A program made the position numbers and the translations under genes. 12,946 nt of DNA, taken from positions 83,443 to 96,388 of the forward strand of contig JAXIUW010000008.1 in NCBI GenBank assembly GCA_035591015.1. Direction: 5' to 3'. Under the pieces are notes generated by a model. It saw nothing but the letters and a program-made list of their open reading frames with translations. It was not told the origin of the DNA and did no database searches. This DNA is from Cephalothrix simula (Eukaryota > Nemertea > Palaeonemertea > Archinemertea > Cephalotrichidae). Shown in pieces: positions 1 to 6,875 of the stretch. Within the stretch, counting starts at the first letter, position 1. Every line of letters begins with the position of its first letter.

Positions 1-102
1 CGCATTAATATTAGAGCGAGGCAAGTCAATGGTGATTGGTATTTGATGCCGGCAACCATTTACTTTAATGTGCAGGGCGAACAAGACATTGCCATTGACT
101 AA
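1..102 (+). CDS. 3' end of an unidentified protein (partial, 33 residues)
   Basis: Frame 1 is open from the first base to a TAA at 100-102, giving the last 33 residues of a protein whose start lies outside the window. The tail contains VNGDWYLMPATIYFNVQG and ends in QDIAID. It alternates polar and hydrophobic or aromatic residues like beta strands, with no membrane segment. I do not recognise the family. The gene runs in the same direction as the flagellar cluster but is separated from it by about 330 non-coding bases, so co-transcription is uncertain. The fragment is short, so the frame could be open by chance, but its residue composition looks like real protein. Confidence 0.5.
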   Translation, partial: RINIRARQVNGDWYLMPATIYFNVQGEQDIAID

Positions 103-432
103 GTTTGGCCTGACAGCGACCTCACCAAGTTTAGATTCAAGCTCGTACTGGCCACTGACTGCCGGCTGCTTACGTGCTCTTACTGCCTAACCTCTGATCA
201 AAAAACGCTGTATCGCCTAGTAGAGAATGCTATGGAATGGTTGTTGCATTTCTAGCACCAAGCTGGTGCGCACTCAAAATGATGCCCACTGCCGATAAGT
301 TTAGAATTGCTTGAAAACATGGCCTAAAAGCATGACTTCAACGTATGGCATCAAAGCATTGCTAGGCTATAACCATAGAGTATGACCATAAAGAATAACT
401 ACAGAAGATAACCACAGACTAAAAGCACTATA
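103..432. other. Intergenic region upstream of flgB
   Basis: I see no convincing gene in these 330 bases. The frame of the upstream gene stays open after its stop as far as a TAG at 251-253, but the resulting peptide resembles nothing known. A short perfect hairpin lies at 255-269 (arms GCACCA and TGGTGC, three-base loop AGC) with no following T run, so it is not a typical terminator. The last 64 bases hold four tandem 13-bp repeats, listed separately. The flgB promoter presumably lies here, but no clear sigma-70, sigma-54 or sigma-28 element could be picked out by eye. Confidence 0.6.
369..420 (+). repeat. Four tandem imperfect 13-bp repeats upstream of flgB
   Basis: Four contiguous 13-base units are visible: 369-381 ATAACCATAGAGT, 382-394 ATGACCATAAAGA, 395-407 ATAACTACAGAAG and 408-420 ATAACCACAGACT. 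The first eleven positions follow ATAACCAYAGA with 0, 2, 1 and 0 mismatches; the last two vary. The array ends 12 bases before the flgB ATG, so it lies in the 5' leader or over the promoter. It could be a multi-site protein-binding region, an unstructured A-rich leader that helps initiation in the absence of a Shine-Dalgarno, or replication slippage. The sequence does not distinguish these. Confidence 0.7.
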
Positions 433-840
433 ATGGCTAAATTATTTAATGATAACATTCAAATGCTGGGCAAGGCCTTAGACCTTAGGGCACGACGGGG
501 AGCCTTGCTGAATAGTAATGTGGCGAATATAGAAACTCCGGGCTATAAGGCACGTGACATAGTGTTTGAAAAAGCACTGAAAGAGGCCATGGAATCAAAA
601 TTACCGGGGCCACTACAGGTGACTGAGCCCAGACACATGGATGGTCGGCGACACTTACCCATTGCCGATGTTAACCCAACGCTTATTTACTCGGCCAGCC
701 CTGATGCCTCATTAGATGGAAACACCGTAGACCTTGAGCAAGAGATGGCGAAGATAGCCGAAAATCAGATAAATTATCAGGCTCTTACTCAAATGATTTC
801 TGACAAATTCTCTAAACTTAAACTAGCTATATCAAAGTGA
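433..840 (+). CDS. flgB: Flagellar basal-body proximal rod protein FlgB
   Basis: FlgB is a proximal-rod subunit of the flagellar basal body, exported through the flagellar type III apparatus and assembled in the periplasm on FliE and the MS ring. The 135-residue product has the usual FlgB length. Residues 18-45 carry the rod-protein N-terminal helix and the ANIETPGYKARD signature (ANxxTPGY at 31-38). The C-terminal helix (QALTQMISDKFSKLKLAI) is the matching coiled segment. There is no cleavable signal peptide, as expected for a type III substrate. It opens a cluster with flgC 8 bases downstream. No clear ribosome binding site precedes the ATG; the 13-bp repeat array lies there instead. Confidence 0.95.
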   Translation: MAKLFNDNIQMLGKALDLRARRGALLNSNVANIETPGYKARDIVFEKALKEAMESKLPGPLQVTEPRHMDGRRHLPIADVNPTLIYSASPDASLDGNTVDLEQEMAKIAENQINYQALTQMISDKFSKLKLAISK

Positions 841-845
841 GGTGA
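840..845 (+). promoter_or_regulatory. Ribosome binding site of flgC
   Basis: AGGTGA at 840-845 overlaps the last base of the flgB stop and lies three bases before the flgC ATG at 849. It is one of the few recognisable Shine-Dalgarno sequences in the window. The spacing is short, but the start at 849 aligns with the normal FlgC N-terminus (MNFMTAL, compare MDFxTAL). The alternative ATG at 858 would remove conserved residues. Confidence 0.5.
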
Positions 846-848
846 TGC

Positions 849-1292
849 ATGAACTTCATGACAGCATTAGATACAAGTTCATCGGGAATGGCGGCTCAAC
901 GCTACCGGATGAATATTATCTCGGCCAACATATCTAACGCGCAGACTACGCGCACTCCAGAGGGCGGAGCATACAAGCCACGGCAGGTTATTTTTGGGGC
1001 TTTGCCGGCTCCACGAACCTTTGAAGAAGAGCTACGCTCTGAAGTTAAGCCTGATGATCCGTACCATGTTAAGGTGCTGGGTGTGGCCATTGATAGTCGT
1101 CCGGGAGTGCTAAAGTATGACCCCAGTCATCCCGATGCTAATGAAGAGGGTTATGTAACCATGCCCAACGTAGACACCCTAGAAGAAATGACCAACATGA
1201 TGATGGCCTCAAGAAGCTATCAGGCTAATGTTACCGCATTTAATGCTACCAAAAAGATGGCGTTGAAGGCATTAGAGATTGGTCAAGCCTGA
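849..1292 (+). CDS. flgC: Flagellar basal-body rod protein FlgC
   Basis: FlgC is a proximal-rod subunit that stacks with FlgB and FlgF between the MS ring and the distal rod. The 147-residue product starts with MNFMTALDTSSSGMAAQR and carries the rod motif ISANISNAQTTRTPEGG (24-40). The middle segment includes YDPSHPDANEEGYV. The strongly conserved FlgC C-terminus spans about residues 105-147: MPNV, then EEMTNMMMASRSYQANVTAFNA, then KALEIG. The TTRTPEGGxY and DPSHPDA segments are typical of FlgC, and I associate this version with Deltaproteobacteria-like genomes. It is translationally close to flgB and is followed after 20 bases by the FliE-like gene. Confidence 0.96.
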   Translation: MNFMTALDTSSSGMAAQRYRMNIISANISNAQTTRTPEGGAYKPRQVIFGALPAPRTFEEELRSEVKPDDPYHVKVLGVAIDSRPGVLKYDPSHPDANEEGYVTMPNVDTLEEMTNMMMASRSYQANVTAFNATKKMALKALEIGQA

Positions 1293-1312
1293 TTCTTGCA
1301 TTACGCAATATT

Positions 1313-1621
1313 ATGAAAGATATTAAAATAACTTCAAATAGCATTAGTAGCATTGCCAACCCCAAGAGTAATGCGGTTAAGCCAGATTCTAGCAAAGTCG
1401 CTAGTGCTAATTTTGGCCAGCAAATAGATAAGCTGGTCAATCAGCCCTTGGCCGAGGTTAATCAGTCTGCGAAGACTATAGCCAGCACCGATAAAGTAGT
1501 CGCCAAAGCACCAGATATTAGTGCTGACCTAGAGGCTGCTCGTGAAGCATTCTCGGAGATGATGAATGCTAAAAAAACACTTTTCCAAACTTATCAACGT
1601 ATTAGCAAGAAAGATTCGTGA
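1313..1621 (+). CDS. Small FliE-like flagellar protein (divergent)
   Basis: This 102-residue product has no signal peptide or membrane segment and is rich in Ser, Asn, Ala and Lys. I cannot assign it to a family with certainty. Its second half follows the FliE pattern and can be lined up by eye with the true FliE encoded next: FGQQIDKL near residue 40, then AEVNQSAKTIA, then APDISADLEAA, and a terminal amphipathic helix SEMMNAKKTLFQTYQRISK. That helix matches FliE's LLLEVRSRLTTAYQEIMR at the L, YQ and I positions with similar basic residues. It is embedded between flgC and fliE and overlaps fliE by four bases (GTGA), so it is probably co-translated and exported as a rod-base component. It could instead be an unrelated rod-type protein with a similar helix. 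Confidence 0.75.
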   Translation: MKDIKITSNSISSIANPKSNAVKPDSSKVASANFGQQIDKLVNQPLAEVNQSAKTIASTDKVVAKAPDISADLEAAREAFSEMMNAKKTLFQTYQRISKKDS

Positions 1622-1929
1622 GTACAGAACGCATTATAGGGCAAGGTATATTATCGGCATCGTTTCCCCAACCCAAACCACAACCCATAGAGCCGGGTTC
1701 ACAGCTAGTTGAAGAGCTTTCGGTTAGATTCAAGCAGATGCTTGATGATGTTAATCATTTGCAAGTTAATGCTGAAAATAAGATGGAAGAGTTTGCGACT
1801 TCGCCCGATAAAGATATCCACGGCACCATGATTGCCATGCAAAAAGCTGATGTATCGCTAAGATTGCTGCTAGAGGTGCGCTCACGGCTTACAACGGCCT
1901 ACCAAGAGATAATGCGTACACAGCTGTAA
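1618..1929 (+). CDS. fliE: Flagellar hook-basal body protein FliE
   Basis: FliE is the adapter that joins the FliF MS ring to the rod and is an early substrate of the flagellar export gate. The 103-residue product has normal length and ends with the diagnostic FliE region (about 43-103): VNHLQVNAENKMEEFA, DIHGTMIAMQKADVSLRLLL, EVRSRLTTAYQEIMR. It starts with GTG at 1618-1620, overlapping the preceding TGA stop (1619-1621) as GTGA, which implies translational coupling. It is the last flagellar gene here. No fliF or fliG follows, whereas flgB-flgC-fliE often continues into fliF; the next gene is on the other strand. Confidence 0.93.
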   Translation: MSTERIIGQGILSASFPQPKPQPIEPGSQLVEELSVRFKQMLDDVNHLQVNAENKMEEFATSPDKDIHGTMIAMQKADVSLRLLLEVRSRLTTAYQEIMRTQL

Positions 1930-2032
1930 TTTAACGCAAAAAGTCTTTGAAATAAGCTATCAACACAGATTGTGCCTAAAACCTGTGTATGATTAGTAAC
2001 GTGCATAGCCAGCTTGTGTTTGCTAAGGCTTG

Positions 2033-2668
2033 CTAATCTACAGCTTGATTGGAGCCTAGCAGTTCAGAAACTTTGTGCCAGTCAGCAAGGGTGTCTACAT
2101 CGGTAAGGGTTTGTGAGAGCAATGCGTAAGACTTACCGAGTTCATCAAGTTTGTTCAACGACCAATCAAGGACTTGGCTGGTACTCCAGTATGGACACTC
2201 AAATAGCTGCGGAATAATCCTTTTTAAGCCGATTAGATAATATCCTCCATCAGCGGCTGGTCCAAATACGGCATCATGCTGTTTTAATAGACTAAAGGCT
2301 TCTTCAAGATGCGTCAGATTGATTTGCGGCGCATCAGAGCCAATCATTACGCACTGCGGTGCGGTTTCTAGCTCAGTGCTTAGAGCGTTAAGCATTCTAC
2401 GCCCTAAGTCAGCCACCGATGCTTGCTGCATAAAATTTAGGCGAGGCATGTTTTTTAGATGGTCATTGAATAAGGCCAATTCTCCGCTGTAGTAAAGGCG
2501 TATATAGTTTTGCTGATTGAGTTGGCTGAAGGCTTGGGCAACTTCAAAGGCTTTTTTTAGGCAATATTCATAGCAGCGCAGAGCTTCTGTGGGGCTGCTT
2601 TCTTGCGCCAAGCGTGTTTTTACCGTACCTAGTTGGGGAGCTTTGGCAAATATAATAAGGGTACGCAT
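2033..2668 (-). CDS. DUF2064/TIGR04282 family glycosyltransferase (arsenosugar-associated)
   Basis: This is a GT-A fold, CofC/MobA-like nucleotide-sugar enzyme of the family often encoded beside arsS and annotated as the arsenosugar glycosyltransferase. Visible motifs in the 211-residue product are FAKAPQLGTVKTRLA (7-21), the nucleotide-binding loop; IGSDAPQI (109-116), a metal or nucleotide site; FGPAADGGYYLIGL (135-148); and TDVDTLAD (189-196). I chose the ATG at 2668 because family members begin just before the FAKAP motif and it starts two bases after the arsS stop. An upstream in-frame TTG at 2692 would add eight residues and overlap arsS by 22 bases. It is downstream of arsS in the same transcript. 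Its acceptor substrate cannot be read from the sequence. Confidence 0.88.
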   Translation of the reverse strand: MRTLIIFAKAPQLGTVKTRLAQESSPTEALRCYEYCLKKAFEVAQAFSQLNQQNYIRLYYSGELALFNDHLKNMPRLNFMQQASVADLGRRMLNALSTELETAPQCVMIGSDAPQINLTHLEEAFSLLKQHDAVFGPAADGGYYLIGLKRIIPQLFECPYWSTSQVLDWSLNKLDELGKSYALLSQTLTDVDTLADWHKVSELLGSNQAVD

Positions 2669-2670
2669 AG

Positions 2671-3606
2671 CTAGGCTAAAGAACCCTGGCAACTAGAACC
2701 AGCTCCGGCGGTGCAGGCTAGGCAGTGCTTGCCAATCATAATATCTTTGGTAGGCAGCTGGCCTTGGGTAAGGAGGTCATCAAGAGTTGCGGAGGCAATT
2801 TTTAGGTCTAGCATTTGGTTAAAATCGCAGTCATAAAGCTGGCCATCCCAACCCACACTAAGCGTATTGCGACACATTAGATGCGGCAGAGTAGCTACAT
2901 TATAGGCAGAGTGCAACAGGCTCAGGTAGTCTTCGTATTGGTTTTGACGAATTAAATCGCTTTTGAAGCGTCCAATAGGCACATTAGCTATGGCAATAAG
3001 GGTATTAAATCTAATGCCAAAGCGATCATAAAGAGCCTTTTTGTAGTCAGCTTCTAAGGCTTGCTGATCAGGTGGTAGCGTGCCGCCTACTGGATTATAA
3101 ACAAGGTCTAATTGTAGCTGTTCATCGCTACCATAGCCCAAGGCATTAAGCTTGCGCAGAGCTAAGATGCTCTTTTCATAAACGTTGCTACCACGTTGAA
3201 AGTCAACATTATTTTCTTCGTAGCAAGGCAGGCTGCATACAACATGCAGCTGGTGTTGGGCATAGAACTGTGGCAGCCAATCATAGCCATCTTCAAAAAT
3301 AATGGTTAGGTTGCAACGCACTATAATTTTGCGCTTTAATTTGGCAAGGCTTTCAATTAGATACTTAAAATGCGGATTCATCTCTGGAGCACCACCGGTA
3401 ATATCTATGGTGTGTATCGTGGGTATGCGTGCCGCTTCAATCAGCTTATCAATGGTGCTGTGCTGCATTATCTCTTTGCGATGCGGACCGGCCTCAACAT
3501 GGCAATGGCGACAGGTTTGATTGCAGAGCTTGCCAACGTTTATTTGCAGTATTTCTAAATTAGATCGCTTGATTTGGGTAAGCTCTGTGGGAAGATTGAT
3601 ATTCAT
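2671..3606 (-). CDS. arsS: Arsenosugar biosynthesis radical SAM protein ArsS
   Basis: ArsS is a radical SAM enzyme thought to transfer the adenosyl moiety of SAM to dimethylarsenite, giving a dimethylarsinoyl-adenosine precursor of arsenosugars. The 311-residue product has the 4Fe-4S motif C28xxxC32xxC35 within VGKLCNQTCRHCHVEAGPH, followed by TGGAPEMNPHF (71-81), equivalent to the GGE SAM-binding motif. The C-terminal DUF3641-type domain carries further cysteines (C245, C260, C295, C298, C306), ending in CTAGAGSSCQGSLA. Some relatives are selenoproteins; here the C-terminal positions I see are ordinary Cys codons with no in-frame TGA. It leads a two-gene minus-strand operon, divergent from yejA. 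No arsM methyltransferase is in the window. Confidence 0.93.
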   Translation of the reverse strand: MNINLPTELTQIKRSNLEILQINVGKLCNQTCRHCHVEAGPHRKEIMQHSTIDKLIEAARIPTIHTIDITGGAPEMNPHFKYLIESLAKLKRKIIVRCNLTIIFEDGYDWLPQFYAQHQLHVVCSLPCYEENNVDFQRGSNVYEKSILALRKLNALGYGSDEQLQLDLVYNPVGGTLPPDQQALEADYKKALYDRFGIRFNTLIAIANVPIGRFKSDLIRQNQYEDYLSLLHSAYNVATLPHLMCRNTLSVGWDGQLYDCDFNQMLDLKIASATLDDLLTQGQLPTKDIMIGKHCLACTAGAGSSCQGSLA

Positions 3607-4022
3607 AGCTAAAAAATTGTAATGGCTGAGTTGACGCAGTCTATATATTAATAGATTTATAGATTAACTTTTAAGCCTCAAACTGCTCATTGCGACTTTC
3701 TAAGGTTGTTAGCATAGTTTGAGAGATATTTTATCATGCACATAGAGTTAAAATGAGGCATAACTAATTTAATAATCGCTAGAGTGGTTTTAGCTGGCCG
3801 TTTAGAATAATCTTATAGTTTAGTTTTTATGAAGTGTTTTAGACAATTTAGCTTAGCTCAGCCTTGCTTAGAGCCAGCCGGTGTTCTTGATTTCGCGCCC
3901 CCTAAACACTGGCTGTTGTTGTAAGTTAACTATTGTTGCATAATTACTAAGGTTTAGGCTACTAATCATTATAAAAGTGGCTGGGAAGTACACAGCGTAC
4001 AATCACAAAATCATAAATTAAA
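3607..4022. other. Divergent intergenic region between arsS and yejA
   Basis: These 416 A/T-rich bases contain no plausible gene. They must hold the promoters of the minus-strand arsS operon and the plus-strand yej operon. TATAAA at 3970-3975 is a possible -10 for yejA, but no good -35 sits at the right distance. The 4023 ATG has no Shine-Dalgarno; the preceding bases are A/T-rich. An 11-pair hairpin at 3875-3915 is listed separately. An ATAGATT direct duplication lies in 3651-3666. I saw no tRNA or recognisable riboswitch. Confidence 0.6.
3875..3915 (+). other. Hairpin in the yejA upstream region
   Basis: CAGCCGGTGTT (3875-3885) can pair with AACACTGGCTG (3905-3915) as eleven consecutive RNA pairs, one of them G-U, around a 19-base loop that includes a C-rich run. 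No T tract follows, so it is not a standard intrinsic terminator. It could be a leader structure, a protein-binding dyad or a remnant repeat. Its position about 110 bases before yejA allows a role in the leader if transcription starts upstream of it. Confidence 0.45.
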
Positions 4023-5810
4023 ATGCGCAGAATTATATTGAACAGTCTGTTGATAGTGGCATGGAGCATGGTGGCTTATGGTCAGGAACATGGTGTGAAT
4101 ATCAGCGGTACGGCGGTTAAGTATGCCAAAGACTTTGAGCATTTTGCCTACGCCGATAGACAGGCCACAGTAGGCGGAACCCTCAAGTTATCTAGCTTAG
4201 GCAGCTTTGATACTTTTAATCCCTATTCGCTAAAAGGCAGTCCAGAGGTCATCAGTGCCAGCTATGTATTTGAGAGTCTGCTTGAATCTTCACTTGATGA
4301 ACCATTCGCCATGTACGCTCGGGTGGCTGAGAGCTTGGTAGTGGCTGATGACGGCTTATCAGTAACCTTTAGCATAGATCCTTTGGCACGCTTCTCTGAC
4401 GGCCATCCCATTGAAGCCTCCGATGTTGTGTTTTCGTACAATAAACTTGTTTCAGATGAGGCCACGCCGCTCTATAAGTTCTATTACAAAGACGTGTCTG
4501 CAGTAAAAGCTACTGATAAGCGCACAGTTACATTTGAATTCAAAAACACTAACCGAGAATTGGCACTTATTTTGGGGCAATTACCTGTATTGCCTGAACA
4601 TTTTTATAGTGAAGGTGATTTTGGACGGAGCTTTACCGCTAAGATGCTTGGTTCTGGCCCCTATGTGTTAGAGAGCTTTGATATGGGCAAAAACGTTTTG
4701 CTGAAGCGCAATAAAGATTACTGGGGCTGGAATAAAGGCTTTAGTCGCTATCGCTATAACTTTGAGAACATTATCACCAAGTATTATAAAGACGGCGTGG
4801 CAAGGCTAGAAGCCTTTAAGGCCGGTGAGTTTGACTTTATCCGCATTAGCTCTAGCAAGCAGTGGGCGGTTGATGCCAAGGGTGGCAAATGGGATTCTGG
4901 TGAAATTATCAAGGCTGAATTACCGCATGAAAGAAACGCCGGTTTGCAGGGTTTTGCCTTGAATACGCAGCGGCCTATTTTCGCTGATCGGCTGGTGCGT
5001 CAGGCTTTGGCCTTGGTTTTTGATTTTGAGTGGAGTAATAAGAATCTCTTTTATAATCAATACAAGTCTAGTCATAGTTATTTTTCTAATTCAAAGTATG
5101 CGGCTAAGGGCTTGCCTTCATCCGCAGAGCTAAAATTGCTTGAGCCTTTACGCCAAAACTTACCCAAGGAAGTCTTTGGTGTTCCGATGGGAGACCCACT
5201 AGGCCATGAATATAAAACAATTCGTGACCGCTTGCGAGCAGCCAAAGAGCTTTTGACTAAGGCCGGCTGGCAGGTTGAAGATGGTCAGCTTACCAATACT
5301 GCCAGCGGAGCTAAGTTTGCGTTTACAGTAACTTTGGTTGATCCAAGCTGGCAGCGCATCGTAGAGCCTTATCTGAACAATCTAGCCCGCTTGGGCATTA
5401 AGGCTGATATGCGAGTGGTTGACTCAGCTGTTTACGAAAAAATAATCCGCAATCGTGAATTTGACGTGGTAACAACGGTATACGGACAAAGTGAATCGCC
5501 GGGCAATGAGCAAATAGAGTTTTGGCATTCTTCTACGGCAGATGTTTCAGGCTCACGCAATTTGTCAGCCATCAGTAATCCAGCTATTGATGCCTTAGTT
5601 ATGCACATTGTAGAGGCCAAAAGTTCCGAAGAGCTAGTAACAGCCACGCAGGCTTTAGATAGGGCATTGTGGTTCTCTTATTATACGGTGCCACATTGGT
5701 ATCTTGCTTATTACCGAGTGTCTTATTACAAGCAATTACAACGACCTAAAACATTGCCTCTATATTATGTGCCACAGCAGCTTCTTGAGTTTTGGTGGAC
5801 TAACAAATAA
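4023..5810 (+). CDS. yejA: Peptide ABC transporter substrate-binding protein, YejA type
   Basis: This is the periplasmic binding protein (SBP family 5) of the Yej importer, which takes up oligopeptides and, in enterics, microcin C. The 595-residue product has a signal peptide (residues 1-20, with MRR, a hydrophobic core and likely cleavage AYG|Q). The family 5 core includes FDTFNPYSLKG (about 63-73), FSDGHPIEASDVVFSYN and GSGPYVLESFDMGKNVLLKRN. YejA-specific features are FDFEWSNKNLFYNQYKSSHSYF and NSKYAAKGLPSSAELKLLEP. The length is close to the enteric YejA (about 600). It lacks a lipobox cysteine, so it is probably soluble in the periplasm. It heads the yejA-yejB-yejE series, 18 bases before yejB. 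Confidence 0.93.
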   Translation: MRRIILNSLLIVAWSMVAYGQEHGVNISGTAVKYAKDFEHFAYADRQATVGGTLKLSSLGSFDTFNPYSLKGSPEVISASYVFESLLESSLDEPFAMYARVAESLVVADDGLSVTFSIDPLARFSDGHPIEASDVVFSYNKLVSDEATPLYKFYYKDVSAVKATDKRTVTFEFKNTNRELALILGQLPVLPEHFYSEGDFGRSFTAKMLGSGPYVLESFDMGKNVLLKRNKDYWGWNKGFSRYRYNFENIITKYYKDGVARLEAFKAGEFDFIRISSSKQWAVDAKGGKWDSGEIIKAELPHERNAGLQGFALNTQRPIFADRLVRQALALVFDFEWSNKNLFYNQYKSSHSYFSNSKYAAKGLPSSAELKLLEPLRQNLPKEVFGVPMGDPLGHEYKTIRDRLRAAKELLTKAGWQVEDGQLTNTASGAKFAFTVTLVDPSWQRIVEPYLNNLARLGIKADMRVVDSAVYEKIIRNREFDVVTTVYGQSESPGNEQIEFWHSSTADVSGSRNLSAISNPAIDALVMHIVEAKSSEELVTATQALDRALWFSYYTVPHWYLAYYRVSYYKQLQRPKTLPLYYVPQQLLEFWWTNK

Positions 5811-5828
5811 ACGGTCGCATAGTTTGCC

Positions 5829-6875
5829 ATGTGGGGTTATATTCTCAAGCGGATAGTGCTGTTTTTTCCAACAATGCTGGGCATTATTCTGTGTAGTTTT
5901 TTGATTTTGCAGACGGTTCCCGGCGGACCGGTTGAGCAAATGGTTTCAAGCTGGCAAGCGCATAGTCAGGGTGAAGAGAGTGGCTTAGGCTCTACAGACA
6001 GGCTAGGTGCGGGCAATCTAGAGGCCGAGCAAATAGAGTATCTAAACCAGTTATATGGCTTTGACAAGCCGCTGATTGAGCAGTTTTGGAACTGGCTAAA
6101 GCGGTTATTCACTTTTCAATTTGGCGAGTCATACTATCATAATAAAACTGTGGTTGAGTTGGTTGTTGAAAAAATGCCAGTGTCTATCTCATTGGGTGGC
6201 TTTAGTTTTATTCTAACTTATCTTATTTGTATTCCCTTGGGCATTGCCAAGGCTGTTCGTCATGGCAGCACTTTTGATGTAGCCAGTAGCATGGTGGTGA
6301 TGATTGGCTACAGCATTCCGGGGTTTGTGCTGGGAGTTATTTTGATTGTGCTATTTGGCGGGGGTACGCTGTGGTCATTATTTCCTTTGCGAGGCTTGGT
6401 TTCGGATAATTTTGAAACCCTTAGTTGGTGGGGGCAAATAAAAGATTATTTATGGCACCTAACTTTGCCGCTAATTTGCTATGTGATTGGCAGTTTTTCT
6501 GTGCTCACTATGCTCACTAAAAACTCTTTTTTAGAGCAAATATCAGAGCAATATGCGGTTACTGCTCGTGCGAAGGGTTTAAGCCAAAACCAAGTGCTAT
6601 ATGGGCATGTACTCAAGAATGCGCTTATTCCGATTGTGTTGGGCTTTCCGGGTAGTTTTTTAGCCTTGTTCTTTACGGGGAGCTTGCTGATAGAGACTTT
6701 ATTTTCGTTAGATGGCTTGGGATTGCTGTCGTATCAGTCAGTGATTAGCCGTGATTATCCGGTGGTGATGGCCACACTATTCTTTTTTTCTATTTTGTAC
6801 TTGGTGGGCAATTTGTTGTCAGACCTATTGCTGGTGGTGATTGACCCTCGCATATCTTTTACCAAAAGCGACTGA
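5829..6875 (+). CDS. yejB: Peptide ABC transporter permease, YejB type
   Basis: This is an inner-membrane permease of the binding-protein-dependent type I importer family (DppB/OppB fold) and one half of the Yej channel. The 348 residues start with a membrane helix at about 8-29 (RIVLFFPTMLGIILCSF), then a long periplasmic segment (about 32-115) containing the YejB-characteristic insertion and LYGFDKPLIEQF. About five more helices follow. The EAA-type loop that docks the ATPase is at about 242-266 (YAVTARAKGLSQNQVLYGHVLKN). The TGA stop shares one base with the yejE ATG (TGATG), indicating coupled translation. Confidence 0.93.
   Translation: MWGYILKRIVLFFPTMLGIILCSFLILQTVPGGPVEQMVSSWQAHSQGEESGLGSTDRLGAGNLEAEQIEYLNQLYGFDKPLIEQFWNWLKRLFTFQFGESYYHNKTVVELVVEKMPVSISLGGFSFILTYLICIPLGIAKAVRHGSTFDVASSMVVMIGYSIPGFVLGVILIVLFGGGTLWSLFPLRGLVSDNFETLSWWGQIKDYLWHLTLPLICYVIGSFSVLTMLTKNSFLEQISEQYAVTARAKGLSQNQVLYGHVLKNALIPIVLGFPGSFLALFFTGSLLIETLFSLDGLGLLSYQSVISRDYPVVMATLFFFSILYLVGNLLSDLLLVVIDPRISFTKSD

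Noticed and set aside
103-253. Open frame of 50 codons in phase with the partial upstream gene, after its TAA
   Set aside because: An open run this long is expected by chance fairly often, there is no start signal, and the peptide (including a CSYC stretch) resembles no family I know.
255-269. Perfect 6-pair hairpin before flgB
   Set aside because: No T tract and a short arm; not enough to call a terminator or regulatory site, so noted only in the intergenic entry.
902-1440. Minus-strand open frames opposite flgC and the FliE-like gene
   Set aside because: They are shadows of well-supported plus-strand genes and show no protein-family features.
1963-1988. Inverted repeat ACACAG/CTGTGT after fliE
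   Set aside because: Six pairs with a 14-base loop and no T run; too weak to call a terminator.
3302-3558. Plus-strand open frames opposite arsS
   Set aside because: Overlap a clear radical SAM gene; compositionally arbitrary.
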